Source: an uncultured Lachnospiraceae bacterium (lineage in GTDB: Bacteria; Bacillota; Clostridia; Lachnospirales; Lachnospiraceae). Taken from it: a DNA stretch of 64,000 nt. The notes below the pieces were generated by a model, which saw nothing but the letters and a program-made list of their open reading frames with translations, was not told where the DNA came from and made no database searches. This document shows positions 1-7,900 of the stretch, in pieces. The number at the start of each line of letters is the position of its first letter. Position 1 is the stretch's first letter. The stretch is from the NCBI GenBank assembly GCA_949948735.1, contig CATLGV010000017.1, positions 1 to 64,000 on the forward strand, given 5' to 3'. A program made the position numbers and the translations under genes.

Positions 1-50
1 CTGCTCCATCTAAGCCTCCCCATTATTTTAAATATCTAATATCAACATTA

Positions 51-197
51 TACCATAATTGCTAGCGCAATTACGGTATTTTCATGCCCATTCGGGCAAG
101 TATAATGTCTTTCGACATTATACCATAATTGCTAGCGCAATTACGGTATTTTCATGCCCATTCGGGCAAGTATAATGTCTTTCGACATTATACCATA
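51..197. repeat. Two tandem copies of a 70-bp palindromic repeat
   Basis: Bases 51-120 and 121-190 are identical 70-bp units, followed by the first 7 bases of a third copy (191-197). Each unit contains three inverted repeats: one centred on GCTAGC flanked by TACCRTAATTG arms, a small TGCCC-ATTC-GGGCA hairpin, and a TATAATGTC/GACATTATA pair. The structure resembles an intergenic palindromic element or the end of a non-autonomous mobile element. It lies just downstream of the S51 pseudogene stop. No coding sequence is credible here. Confidence 0.85.
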
Positions 198-224
198 CCC
201 CTCACTAAAATCGCATGGTTTTCC

Positions 225-867
225 TCAAAAATATATACTCTTATCCGGCACCGCCACGCTCTTCCCCTGCTCGCAGACCTGCCGTATCGTCCCGTCCTTA
301 GTCCGATATACCGCCCCAAACAGCGTCGTTGTCCCATCCTCAATCAGCACGTAGCTGCCGTCCTCCAGGGCATAAAATTCCCTGCCATAACTGTCGGGAT
401 ATGTAATATCCTCAAACAGGCGCTTTCACCGGGCAGCTCGGGCTGTGCATATACCGTGTCGGCGCAGTTCATCGTCCCGGCGCTGATGCCAATCACAATT
501 CCACGGAACGCCTTCATACGTTCTTTCAGGCTTATTCTGTTAAAAAAATCATTCTGCGTCGGAACATGCCCGCCAGGAAGGATTAACGCGTCATAATCGG
601 AAAGCGCTCCCAAAAGCCCCTCATGTCTTTGGTCGCATAAATCCATCTGCGCGATCGATAAGCCGCTCATCGGAAACGCCTCCGCAAAAATATCCCGTAT
701 GCTGTCGTTTATCTTTGCCATACCCTCAAAATCAAGACCTTCGCGTTGTCCGGCCAATGCTTTTGCAGGCTGCCCAGCAGTCCGTTCTGCCCGCTTAATG
801 GCGCGGGAAGCCTTATCCCGTCCTTTTTGTAAGAACCGCCTATATGGCTTGTCAAATATGCAATCAT
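225..867 (-). pseudogene. Decayed S51-family peptidase (dipeptidase E-like)
   Basis: Three reading frames together rebuild a class I glutamine-amidotransferase-like S51 peptidase. The N-terminus runs from an ATG at 867 (begins MIAYLTSHIGGSYKKDG) to KVLI, the middle part (about 344-740) carries ILPGGHVPTQN and the catalytic-Ser region GISAGTMNCAD, and the C-terminus (225-405, RLFEDITYPDSYGREFYALE to DKSIYF) is in another frame. The first break looks like a short out-of-frame deletion. The second removes roughly 30-40 codons between QPELPGE and RLFED, including the region before the last conserved block. No intact product can be made. It starts 11 bp after the NUDIX stop, so the two were probably one operon. 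Confidence 0.85.
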
Positions 868-877
868 CCTCTTTTCC

Positions 878-1327
878 TCATTTCAGCACAATCCGCCACG
901 TATCATTTTCCACAACATACTGAAATTCATTCAGCGTATCCTCCAGTATCACCTGAAGCAGTTCGTTGAAATCGTTTACCAGATTTACCCGCGATAATTC
1001 CTGCTTTGGTATCCAGTGCATCGCGCCCTCCTCCGAAGAGCAAAGCTCTCCTTCGTACTGATTCGCGCGAAAAAGGAAAACGATATACCGGCCGCCCTCT
1101 ATCGGAAACTGTTTTACGCCGCAGAGCCTTGGATTTTGGATGGTCAAGCCTGTCTCCTCCTGCATTTCGCGCACAACGGCGTCGACAATCGACTCGCCGG
1201 GTTCCACATGCCCGCCCGGCAGCGTATATCCCTTCCAATCCTCCTTTACCCTGTCCTGCAGCAGATACGCCTCTTCATTATATACCAGGCATAATACCGT
1301 CAGTTCCGCCTTTTCCGTCCGCGCCAT
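878..1327 (-). CDS. NUDIX hydrolase (8-oxo-dGTP/MutT-like)
   Basis: A 149-residue NUDIX protein that should hydrolyse a nucleoside-diphosphate-linked substrate such as an oxidised nucleotide; the true substrate cannot be read from sequence. The NUDIX box GX5EX7REXXEEXG is complete at about residues 38-60 (GGHVEPGES then REMQEETGL). The longer reading frame begins at 1378, but I choose the ATG at 1327 because AGGAGAGGA lies just upstream and the family normally starts close to this point. It is followed by the broken S51 peptidase gene. An extended -10 (TGCTATAAT) lies about 60 bp upstream. Confidence 0.85.
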   Translation of the reverse strand: MARTEKAELTVLCLVYNEEAYLLQDRVKEDWKGYTLPGGHVEPGESIVDAVVREMQEETGLTIQNPRLCGVKQFPIEGGRYIVFLFRANQYEGELCSSEEGAMHWIPKQELSRVNLVNDFNELLQVILEDTLNEFQYVVENDTWRIVLK

Positions 1328-1383
1328 GGCAGTTCCTCTCCTCACACAGTCATTATTTTTCCAGAAACAAAAGCACATAGCTT

Positions 1384-1392
1384 ATTATAGCA
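1384..1392 (-). promoter_or_regulatory. Extended -10 element for the NUDIX gene
   Basis: On the minus strand TGCTATAAT gives a TG-extended -10 hexamer (TATAAT at 1384-1389), about 57 bp before the NUDIX start. No good -35 hexamer is seen, which is tolerable for an extended -10 promoter. Confidence 0.45.
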
Positions 1393-1557
1393 CAAAACCA
1401 ATGCGGCAGAATACCCTAATTGACAAGCAATGGGAAGCTTTCCGCAAAAACTGGCAAGCAGGCGACGCCGCGCTCTGCTATTCTGATAATATAGTTCAAA
1501 AGAAAGGTATCTTCGGTTGACAAAAACACACGGTCAGCCAGAGGCAAGGTCATTCCT

Positions 1558-2760
1558 ATGAAAAAATATTTCCTGAAAGGCAGATATCCTGTATTGATTG
1601 CCGCCGTCTGCCTCTTAACAGCCTGCGGAAGGACCAATCCGTCAGCAGAGAATGCAGACACGGCAAACGTCAATACGACGGCTGAAAACGCAAGCACGAC
1701 AGACATCGCTACGACAGCGGAAAACGCAAGCACGACAGACATCGCTACGGCGGCGGAAAGCAAGAATGAAAAAAACGCCGCGGAAACGGAGGAGCGCACA
1801 ATGAAAGCAGACGAAGAGATGATTGCAGAGGCAATCCGGCAGGAAACATCCAAAGTGGACGAAGCACAGGAGCCTGCAGAAAGCGCCGCAGACACGCAGA
1901 AGGATACGCCGCGAAAGCCTACGGCCGAAATCAGCGACGTCATCCCGCCCAAATACACCGGCTTCCAGCTTGCGGAATCCGGCACCATCGAACAGATTTC
2001 CTACACCACCAGAGATTACTTCGGCGACGGGAAAGAAATCACAAAATACGCCAATGTCTATCTGCCCTACGGTTACAGCGAAGACAGGCAGTATAACGTC
2101 CTGTACCTGATGCACGGCATCGGCGGGGACGAGAACGAATGGGGCATGAACACAAACAGCTCCAAGGTGAAGCTCATCATGGATAACCTGATATACCACG
2201 GCGATATCGAGCCCTTTATCGTTGTAACGCCCAACGGGCGTTCCAGCAGCCAGTTCGCGGCGCAGGGCTCCGATTACAATTCATTCTATGTATTTGGCCA
2301 GGAGCTGCGAAACGACCTGATTCCCTACATTGAAGAGAACTACGCCACCTATGGAACGCCGGACGCGGCGGACTACGATCCCAGCGCCGTAAGAGCGCAC
2401 CGCGCGATGGCCGGACTTTCCATGGGCGGCATGCAGACCATCAATATCGGCATCGGCGAGTGCGTGGACTTGTTCGGGTATTTCGGCGCGTTTTCCGCCG
2501 CTCCGACCAGCAATCCCGCCGCCAAAACCGCAGCGCTTCTCAAGGATACGCCCTATGAGATTTATTATTTCTATAACATCTGCGGTACAGAGGACGGCGT
2601 CGCGTATGCGAGCGCCTCGGCAGCGGCAAAATCGCTTCCCAACGTCTGTGAACAGTTTGAAGACGGCAAAAACTTTATGTGGCAGGAATTAAAGGGCGCC
2701 CATGATTTCAGAATCTGGTATCTGGGCTTCTACAATTTCGCGCAGATAGCTTTTACCTGA
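1558..2760 (+). CDS. Secreted lipoprotein esterase, CE1/esterase D-like
   Basis: A 400-residue lipoprotein of the alpha/beta-hydrolase fold, similar to feruloyl/acetyl-xylan esterases that remove ester groups from plant polysaccharides. It has a lipoprotein signal (residues 1-23, lipobox LTAC with Cys23), a low-complexity Thr/Ala/Glu-rich linker (about 25-120), then the catalytic domain. Visible landmarks are the oxyanion region YLMHGIGG (about 183-190), nucleophile elbow GLSMGG (Ser288), a likely acid in GTEDG (Asp346) and the C-terminal His382 in AHDF. AAGG sits 8 bases before the ATG. It is one of only two plus-strand genes and converges on the BceAB-like transporter. The substrate is inferred only from the family and the nearby glycosidases. 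Confidence 0.8.
   Translation: MKKYFLKGRYPVLIAAVCLLTACGRTNPSAENADTANVNTTAENASTTDIATTAENASTTDIATAAESKNEKNAAETEERTMKADEEMIAEAIRQETSKVDEAQEPAESAADTQKDTPRKPTAEISDVIPPKYTGFQLAESGTIEQISYTTRDYFGDGKEITKYANVYLPYGYSEDRQYNVLYLMHGIGGDENEWGMNTNSSKVKLIMDNLIYHGDIEPFIVVTPNGRSSSQFAAQGSDYNSFYVFGQELRNDLIPYIEENYATYGTPDAADYDPSAVRAHRAMAGLSMGGMQTINIGIGECVDLFGYFGAFSAAPTSNPAAKTAALLKDTPYEIYYFYNICGTEDGVAYASASAAAKSLPNVCEQFEDGKNFMWQELKGAHDFRIWYLGFYNFAQIAFT
1675..1746 (+). repeat. In-frame 36-bp tandem repeat in esterase linker
   Basis: Two 36-bp copies (1675-1710 and 1711-1746), differing at two positions and followed by a degenerate start of a third, encode the repeated peptide TTAENASTTDIA in the surface linker of the lipoprotein. 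The unit is a multiple of three, so copy-number change would alter linker length without a frameshift. Confidence 0.85.
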
Positions 2761-2811
2761 AACTACAATATCCTCGTCAAAAATTTTACACTGACAAAAT
2801 AAGCGCCCGCC

Positions 2812-4764
2812 CTACTCCGGCAGAACATTACGTTTCAAACTGGTGTAGGCCAGCAGAATATAAACAGCGTAAACCGCAAAAAACAATCCCAGACAGATGC
2901 CCACAATCGTTGCCGGCGCGCTGGCTCCTACCATAATCCCCGGCTCCGTCGCGCCTGCCAGATGAACGATAAAGGGCACGCCAATCAGCAGCGGCGGTAT
3001 CGCCGGCATCGCATAGTAAATTCCGAACTGGGTGCGCAGCGCCGCCGCCATCTCCCTCCGGTCCATGCCCAGCTTGCGCAGCAGCGCAAACTGACGCCGA
3101 TACCGGTCGGTCTCGCTCAGCTGCTGTACCGTAAGAATGGCGGCGGCAGTCATCGTGAGCACCAGCGCCAGATAAAACAGCGGAAACACTGTCGTCGCCG
3201 TCATCGCCGCGACCTCCGCCTCCGCCGCGCTGCGTGTGTACAACAGCATGTCGCCGCTGTAGCCGTTCTGCTCGTACGCCTCCCGCTGCAGCCCATACAA
3301 CGCCTCCTGCTGCGCTGCGCCAACCGGCTCCTCCGTCAGTGCCGCATACATCGTATGATCCACAACGCAGGCCTCGGCAGCCGCGTCAGGCACCACCAGA
3401 ATAAAGCCGTTCCCGTTGACGTCGTATGCCTGCTGAGCAAAAATCTCCGTGCGCAGCCCTGCAGGCACAAGCGCCTGCCCTCCAATCTCCAGCGTCCGAT
3501 CCCAGTCTGTAAGCGCCGCCGCCACATAAGGGCGGCAGTGAATCAGATATTGTCCCGGCGCAAGCGTCACCGCATCATACCCCAGCATCGACCGCAGCGC
3601 GGCGTAATCACTTTCCCGCATTACGGTATCCGCTTTATAATAGCGGTGATACTTCATGTTGGATTCCAGATAGGCGGTGACGGTATCGTCCTTTGACAGA
3701 TAAACAGGGTACTGCCAGCCGTCCCTGACCGGGATATTTTCATCCATATACTGCTTACAGTCACGAAAAACCTCCGTCTGGGCGTCCCCGCTCAGAATCA
3801 TGTCAAAGCAGCTGTTCTGCGCCGTCCGGTTCCGGAAAATCGCGCGGAAAATCATGCCGGTCCCCTCGGAAATCAGTGTGGCGGTAAACAACAGCGCAAT
3901 CGTCGCCATCAAAATGCCCATCGAGGCCAGCTTTGCGGTCAACGTGCGGAATATCAGCAGATTCTGTTTCCGGTATTTCCGCGCCGGCTGACGGTCAAAG
4001 AAGGCCGGGACACCGGACGCAAAACACAGGAAAAAGCTGTACAGAAACGCAATGACGCAGCCTGCCCCGATAAGGCCAAAAAGCAAATCCCCCACCATCA
4101 GCAGAATACTTCCTGCGATGCCCAGTATGACGGACAGCACAAATATCCGCCGCCGGTTCCTGCTGGTCCGGATAACCGCGCCCTGATTCTGCTTTTCGTA
4201 ATAAATCAGGTCATAGATCTTCATTCCACGGATACGCTTTCGGCTTTTCATCTGCACGGACAGATAAACCAGCGCAAAATAGAGCAGCGTCAGTCCCAGC
4301 GCTTTTACGGAAAAGAAAAACGAAAAGGTATAGGGCGTCCCGAAAAGCGCCAGGACAATTGCCCGCAGCGCCTGATACAACAGATTGCCAAGCAGAACGC
4401 CAAGCGCCAGCGCTGCCCCGCCGACCATCAGATTTTCCAGAAAAAACATACGGGCCACCTGCCGGCTTTCCAGCCCGATAAGCATATAAGTGCCCAGTTC
4501 CCTGCTGCGCCGGGTCAGCATAAAGTTCGTCGTATAAGATATCATCCAGCGGATGATGCCGACTACCACGATACTGGCCAGAACAATCGTCAGCGGCAGA
4601 CTTTTGAGCAATTGCGACAGCTCCTGCACCTCTTTGGAAAAAATCAGCCCGTTGAAGGCGTAAATCAGCGCCGCCGCCAGAACAATCGTGACAAAATAGA
4701 CCAGATAATCCCCTGCCTGTCGTTTGGCATTGCGCAGAGACAGCTTAGATAACGTCACTGACAT
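2812..4764 (-). CDS. BceB-like ABC transporter permease (FtsX-type)
   Basis: A 650-residue integral membrane protein of the BceB/VraG family, which with its ATPase acts in sensing and detoxifying cell-wall-active peptide antibiotics. An N-terminal membrane segment (about 25-45) and FtsX-type helices are followed by a large hydrophilic, presumably extracytoplasmic domain (about 300-510) and three C-terminal helices, the usual Bce layout. I start it at ATG 4764 (MSVTLSKLSLRN), preceded by GGGGGGTG, rather than the upstream ATG. It overlaps the ATPase gene by 20 bp, so the two are co-translated. The cognate kinase and regulator lie at 6248-7896. The ligand cannot be predicted. Confidence 0.88.
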   Translation of the reverse strand: MSVTLSKLSLRNAKRQAGDYLVYFVTIVLAAALIYAFNGLIFSKEVQELSQLLKSLPLTIVLASIVVVGIIRWMISYTTNFMLTRRSRELGTYMLIGLESRQVARMFFLENLMVGGAALALGVLLGNLLYQALRAIVLALFGTPYTFSFFFSVKALGLTLLYFALVYLSVQMKSRKRIRGMKIYDLIYYEKQNQGAVIRTSRNRRRIFVLSVILGIAGSILLMVGDLLFGLIGAGCVIAFLYSFFLCFASGVPAFFDRQPARKYRKQNLLIFRTLTAKLASMGILMATIALLFTATLISEGTGMIFRAIFRNRTAQNSCFDMILSGDAQTEVFRDCKQYMDENIPVRDGWQYPVYLSKDDTVTAYLESNMKYHRYYKADTVMRESDYAALRSMLGYDAVTLAPGQYLIHCRPYVAAALTDWDRTLEIGGQALVPAGLRTEIFAQQAYDVNGNGFILVVPDAAAEACVVDHTMYAALTEEPVGAAQQEALYGLQREAYEQNGYSGDMLLYTRSAAEAEVAAMTATTVFPLFYLALVLTMTAAAILTVQQLSETDRYRRQFALLRKLGMDRREMAAALRTQFGIYYAMPAIPPLLIGVPFIVHLAGATEPGIMVGASAPATIVGICLGLFFAVYAVYILLAYTSLKRNVLPE

Positions 4765-5503
4765 CACCCCCCAACACCGCAAGCACATCCAAAATCTCGT
4801 GATAAAATACAGCGCGCGTCCGCTCCCCGCGAAGCAGCTCGTTGAAAATGCGCCCGTCCTTCAAAAACATCACCCGCCCCGCGTAGCTTGCGCTGTAGGA
4901 ATCATGTGTTACCATGAGTATCGTCGCACGCATGCCGCTGTTCATCTCCGACATGATTTCCAGAAGGTTTTTGGACGCCCTGGAGTCCAGGGCCCCCGTC
5001 GGCTCATCGGCCAGCAGCAGGGACTGCCCCGCAGCCATTGCCCGCGCACAGGCCGCGCGCTGCTTCTGCCCGCCGGATACCTGATATGGGAATTTTTCCA
5101 GAATATCGCCGATACCCAGCTTCTGCGCCACCGCGCCCACCTGACGCCGAACGGCATTCGGGTCGCTGTGGTTGAGCGCCAGCGCCAGCCCGATATTTTC
5201 CTCGACCGTCAGCGTATCCAACAGATTAAAGTCCTGAAACACAAACCCCAGCCGTTCCCTGCGAAACCGCGCCAGCTCGCCCGAGGGCAGCTCAGCGATG
5301 TTTACGCCGTCCAGCAGGATATCGCCCGCGCTCACTGTATCAATCGTGGAAATACAGTTGAGCAGCGTCGTCTTTCCGCTGCCCGACGCGCCCATAATCG
5401 CGATAAACTCGCCGTCCGCCACGTCAAAGCTGACACGGTCGAGCGCCTTGGTCACATTGTTTTTGCTTCCATAGTATTTTTCAATATTTCTTACCTGCAG
5501 CAT
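4745..5503 (-). CDS. BceA-like ABC transporter ATPase
   Basis: A 252-residue ATP-binding protein of the MacB/BceA type that powers the adjacent permease. It has Walker A GASGSGKT (about 38-45), Q-loop VFQDFNLL, signature SGGQKQR, Walker B LLADEPTGALD and the switch histidine in MVTHD. The longer frame begins at 5569, but ATG 5503 has an ideal AAAGGAGG site and gives the family start MLQVRNIEKYYG. The gene follows a perfect TTACA-N4-TGTAA operator (5581-5594) and a hairpin (5547-5577), implying control by the BceR-like regulator. Confidence 0.9.
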   Translation of the reverse strand: MLQVRNIEKYYGSKNNVTKALDRVSFDVADGEFIAIMGASGSGKTTLLNCISTIDTVSAGDILLDGVNIAELPSGELARFRRERLGFVFQDFNLLDTLTVEENIGLALALNHSDPNAVRRQVGAVAQKLGIGDILEKFPYQVSGGQKQRAACARAMAAGQSLLLADEPTGALDSRASKNLLEIMSEMNSGMRATILMVTHDSYSASYAGRVMFLKDGRIFNELLRGERTRAVFYHEILDVLAVLGGDVSDVI

Positions 5504-5540
5504 ATCACCGCCTCCTTTACTTCTGGCAATATGATACGAC

Positions 5541-5577
5541 AAAAATAACGCCGGTTGTATCGAATTCACCCGGCGTT
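5541..5577 (-). terminator. Hairpin plus T-run upstream of bceA
   Basis: On the minus strand AACGCCGG-(loop)-CCGGCGTT is followed by ATTTTT, a terminator-like structure 38 bp before the bceA start. It could end transcription from the toxin-antitoxin remnants or act as a leader attenuator of bceAB. The loop is long (about 14 nt), which weakens the terminator reading. Confidence 0.5.
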
Positions 5578-5580
5578 GCC

Positions 5581-5594
5581 TTACAATTTTGTAA
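5581..5594 (-). promoter_or_regulatory. BceR-type operator TTACA-N4-TGTAA
   Basis: The palindrome TTACA-ATTT-TGTAA exactly fits the inverted-repeat consensus TNACA-N4-TGTAA known for BceR-like response regulators. It lies 78 bp upstream of the bceA-like start and is the obvious binding site for the response regulator at 7231-7896. Confidence 0.75.
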
Positions 5595-5611
5595 GATAAT
5601 TTATCTCTTTG

Positions 5612-5806
5612 CTATACATCCTCCATCGTCATACATGGAAGTTCTTTTTCTTGCTTAAGCTGTTTATCATTTGTAAAGAACATATCACAATTTTTTACTA
5701 TCGCTGTTGCAATCTGCAAAGCATCCATCGCTTTAAAATTCTTATATTGCCCCCTAATCTTTGCCCCTTCTTCTGCTATTATCGAATCAATATCTACTAC
5801 CTCTCA
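5612..5806 (-). pseudogene. C-terminal remnant of a PIN-domain (VapC-like) toxin
   Basis: An open frame of 64 codons with no plausible start encodes the second half of a PIN nuclease. It shows IIAEEGAKIRGQY, then KAMDALQIATAI with the acidic Asp of the PIN core, then FFTNDKQLK and a C-terminal MTMEDV. An in-frame TGA lies directly at its 5' edge, and the N-terminal half with the first catalytic Asp is missing. PIN toxins are Mg-dependent RNases. This copy must be inactive. Confidence 0.7.
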
Positions 5807-5823
5807 TTTAACAGAATTTCTTT

Positions 5824-6043
5824 TCAGTTTCTACGATTATATCCGACTCTTAAAATTATTACCGTATTTACAGATTCTTCTATTTCATAAAAAACATAAT
5901 AATTTTTGTATGGCATACAATGTATTCCCTGGCTGGAAAGAACCTTATCATCCACTATGGCAAATCCTATTGGGCAATTCCTTTAAAGCGGAAACAGCGT
6001 TCCGCAGGCCCTCAACAAAGCGATAACCTGCTCTCCAGTTCAT
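5824..6043 (-). pseudogene. Frameshifted RelE/ParE-type toxin remnant
   Basis: The 3' part (stop at 5824-5826) encodes VDDKVLSSQGIHCMPYKNYYVFYEI and ends ILRVGYNRRN, the typical C-terminus of RelE/ParE toxins. A second frame beginning at ATG 6043 gives YRFVEGLRNAVSALKELPN, matching the segment just before it in the family. A frameshift near 5970 joins the two, and about 40 N-terminal residues of a normal toxin are absent. The start overlaps the upstream antitoxin-like ORF, as in intact toxin-antitoxin pairs. Confidence 0.7.
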
Positions 6044-6170
6044 CAAACACCTCATTAAAATCATATATGGCATTTTCCTGAACATCTTTCAACCCTTCAT
6101 TGACAAAACCGCGAATTTCATCCCGAACCTGTTCCTCCGGCGAACGCAAAATTTTTACTGCGGATTCCAT
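6012..6170 (-). CDS. Small antitoxin-like protein (possibly truncated)
   Basis: A 52-codon ORF (MESAVKILRSPEEQ ... VFDELESRLSLC) with a GGGAAG site 8 bp upstream. The acidic, helical composition and the C-terminal VFDELESR resemble type II antitoxins whose last residues contact a RelE/ParE toxin. It overlaps the frameshifted toxin remnant downstream by 32 bp. It may be intact or may be the N-terminus of an antitoxin fused to vector sequence by the deletion that damaged the toxin. Function is inferred from context. Confidence 0.5.
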   Translation of the reverse strand: MESAVKILRSPEEQVRDEIRGFVNEGLKDVQENAIYDFNEVFDELESRLSLC

Positions 6171-6247
6171 ATAACATACTTCCCATTTGTTTAACCATTA
6201 AGTACAGTATAAGCAATATTTCTGCAAATAACAAGCTTGATTTTTAT

Positions 6248-7234
6248 TCAATGAAAGATAAGCGTGACCGTCGTGCCCTTCCCCTCCTCCGAATCAATCT
6301 GCAGTCCGACCGCCATACAGTCGGCCAGCCTGCGGCAAAGATAAAGCCCCATCCCCGTCGAACCGCCTCTGCCGTGCCCGTTGCTGCCGGTGAAGCCGCG
6401 GTCAAAAACGCGGGGCAGCTCGTGGGCCGGTATCCCGATTCCGTTGTCATGCACCGCAAGTAACACCTGCGCCCCCAGCTGTCTTGCGGACAGCGTTACC
6501 ACCGGACTGCCGCTTCGGTAGCGGGCGGCGTTTTGCAGCAGCTGTCCCAGCATAAAAGCCGTCCATTTTTTGTCGGTATGGACTGTCTGCTCCAGATTCT
6601 CGGTCTCCACCCGGACGCCGTTCTGAATCAACAGACTGCGGTGCCGGCCGACAGCCTCGGCTGCAATCTCCGCAAGACTCGCCCTGCAGACGACAAAATC
6701 CTTCTCCGCGCTCTCCGCCCGCGCATAGAACAACGCCCGCTCCACATGCGCCTCAATCTGCGAAAGCTCCTGTGTCAGCTTTCTGCGCATCTCGGAATCC
6801 GCGCTGCGGCAAATCAGGCCTGCCGCCGTAATCGGCGTCTTAATCTCGTGAACCCAGCGCTCCACATATTCACGGTATTCCCGCTGCGCCGCCTGCGCGT
6901 CGGAAACGGCGCCAATCATCGCCCTTCCGGCCCTGCAAAAGAGCTCCAGTAGCCTGCGCTCGTAAGCATTGCGGGCCCTGGGCACACACTCGGAAAACAG
7001 GTATTTCCTGTCCAAACCCTCCATAATGCTTTCCAGCTCCCGCAGCCGCAGACGGCAGCGCAGAAAATCCGCAGTCTGCACACCTATAACAACCAACGCC
7101 CAGACAATGCCCAAAAGCAGGACAATACCGGACTGCGTGCCGGTCAACAGCAGAAACGCCGCAGTCACTGCCGCAAAAACCGCCCAAAGGACGAAACGCC
7201 TCAGACGGTCAGATAAAAATTCCGTTATTGTCAT
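6248..7234 (-). CDS. BceS-like intramembrane-sensing histidine kinase
   Basis: A 328-residue sensor kinase with two N-terminal membrane helices (about 13-30 and 36-56) and almost no extracytoplasmic loop, the mark of kinases that take their signal from a BceAB transporter. The phospho-acceptor is His129 in WVHEIKTP. The ATPase domain has QNAARY (N box), DNGIGIP (G1), FTGSNG and GMGLYL (G2). It overlaps the response regulator stop by 4 bp (ATGA). In related loci the ABC transporter follows directly; here toxin-antitoxin remains lie between. Confidence 0.9.
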   Translation of the reverse strand: MTITEFLSDRLRRFVLWAVFAAVTAAFLLLTGTQSGIVLLLGIVWALVVIGVQTADFLRCRLRLRELESIMEGLDRKYLFSECVPRARNAYERRLLELFCRAGRAMIGAVSDAQAAQREYREYVERWVHEIKTPITAAGLICRSADSEMRRKLTQELSQIEAHVERALFYARAESAEKDFVVCRASLAEIAAEAVGRHRSLLIQNGVRVETENLEQTVHTDKKWTAFMLGQLLQNAARYRSGSPVVTLSARQLGAQVLLAVHDNGIGIPAHELPRVFDRGFTGSNGHGRGGSTGMGLYLCRRLADCMAVGLQIDSEEGKGTTVTLIFH

Positions 7235-7896
7235 AGCTGATACCCCATTCCCCGGCGTGTTTTAATCAGATCCGGCTGTCCAAGCCCGGCAAGCTTTCCC
7301 CGAAGCCGCGTTACATTCACACTGAGCGTATTGTCGTCAATATAAATCTGATTATCCCACAGGGCCTCAATCAAATCCGCACGGGAGACAATCTCCCCCG
7401 CATGCCCCATCAGACAAGCCAGTATCTGCAGCTCATTGCGGGTCAGCGCCGCCGTCTTTTCACCTGCGGACACACATCCTTTGGCCAGATGCAGCGACAG
7501 ACCGCCCGCCTCTATCACCTCCGGCTCCGCCGCCCTTCCGCTTCTGCGCAGCACCGCCTTCACCCGCGCAAGCAGCACCGGAATATTGTAGGGCTTCGTA
7601 ATATAATCATCGCCGCCAAGACTCAGCGCCCTTATCTCATCCAGCCCCGAATCCCTGCTGGTGACAAAAATAACCGGCGCGCTCACGGCCCTGCGCAGAC
7701 CTGCGCACAGTGAAAAGCCGTCGCACCCCGGCAGCCCGATGTCCAACAAAATCAAATCCGGGCAGGCCCTGGCCGCCTGCGCCGGAATATCGGTAAACGC
7801 TGTGACTGTATATGGGAAATACCCCTCGTTCTCCAGCAAAAGCGCCAGCTCCTCACGCGTCGCAGGGTCGTCCTCGATAATCATAATTTTCTGCAT
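7231..7896 (-). CDS. BceR-like OmpR-family response regulator
   Basis: A 221-residue regulator with an N-terminal receiver domain (phospho-acceptor Asp52 in LLDIGLP, conserved Thr/Ser in VTSRD, Lys in ITKPYN) and a C-terminal winged helix with VNVTRLRGKL and KTRRGMGYQL. The long frame starts at 8082, but ATG 7896 gives the canonical MQKIMIIEDD start and has GAAGGTG upstream. The GH53 stop lies 4 bp upstream, so the galactanase, regulator and kinase form one operon. Its likely target is the TTACA-N4-TGTAA site at 5581-5594. Confidence 0.92.
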   Translation of the reverse strand: MQKIMIIEDDPATREELALLLENEGYFPYTVTAFTDIPAQAARACPDLILLDIGLPGCDGFSLCAGLRRAVSAPVIFVTSRDSGLDEIRALSLGGDDYITKPYNIPVLLARVKAVLRRSGRAAEPEVIEAGGLSLHLAKGCVSAGEKTAALTRNELQILACLMGHAGEIVSRADLIEALWDNQIYIDDNTLSVNVTRLRGKLAGLGQPDLIKTRRGMGYQL

Positions 7897-7900
7897 TTTA

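Noticed and set aside
51..197. CRISPR array from the repeated 70-bp unit
   Set aside because: Only two full units, directly abutting without spacers; no cas genes in the window.
1006..1380. Plus-strand ORFs opposite the NUDIX gene
   Set aside because: They are antisense shadows of a clear NUDIX frame and have no family features or ribosome site.
5609..5890. Plus-strand 93-residue ORF between bceA and the kinase
   Set aside because: It is antisense to the PIN and RelE remnants, and its composition is not protein-like.
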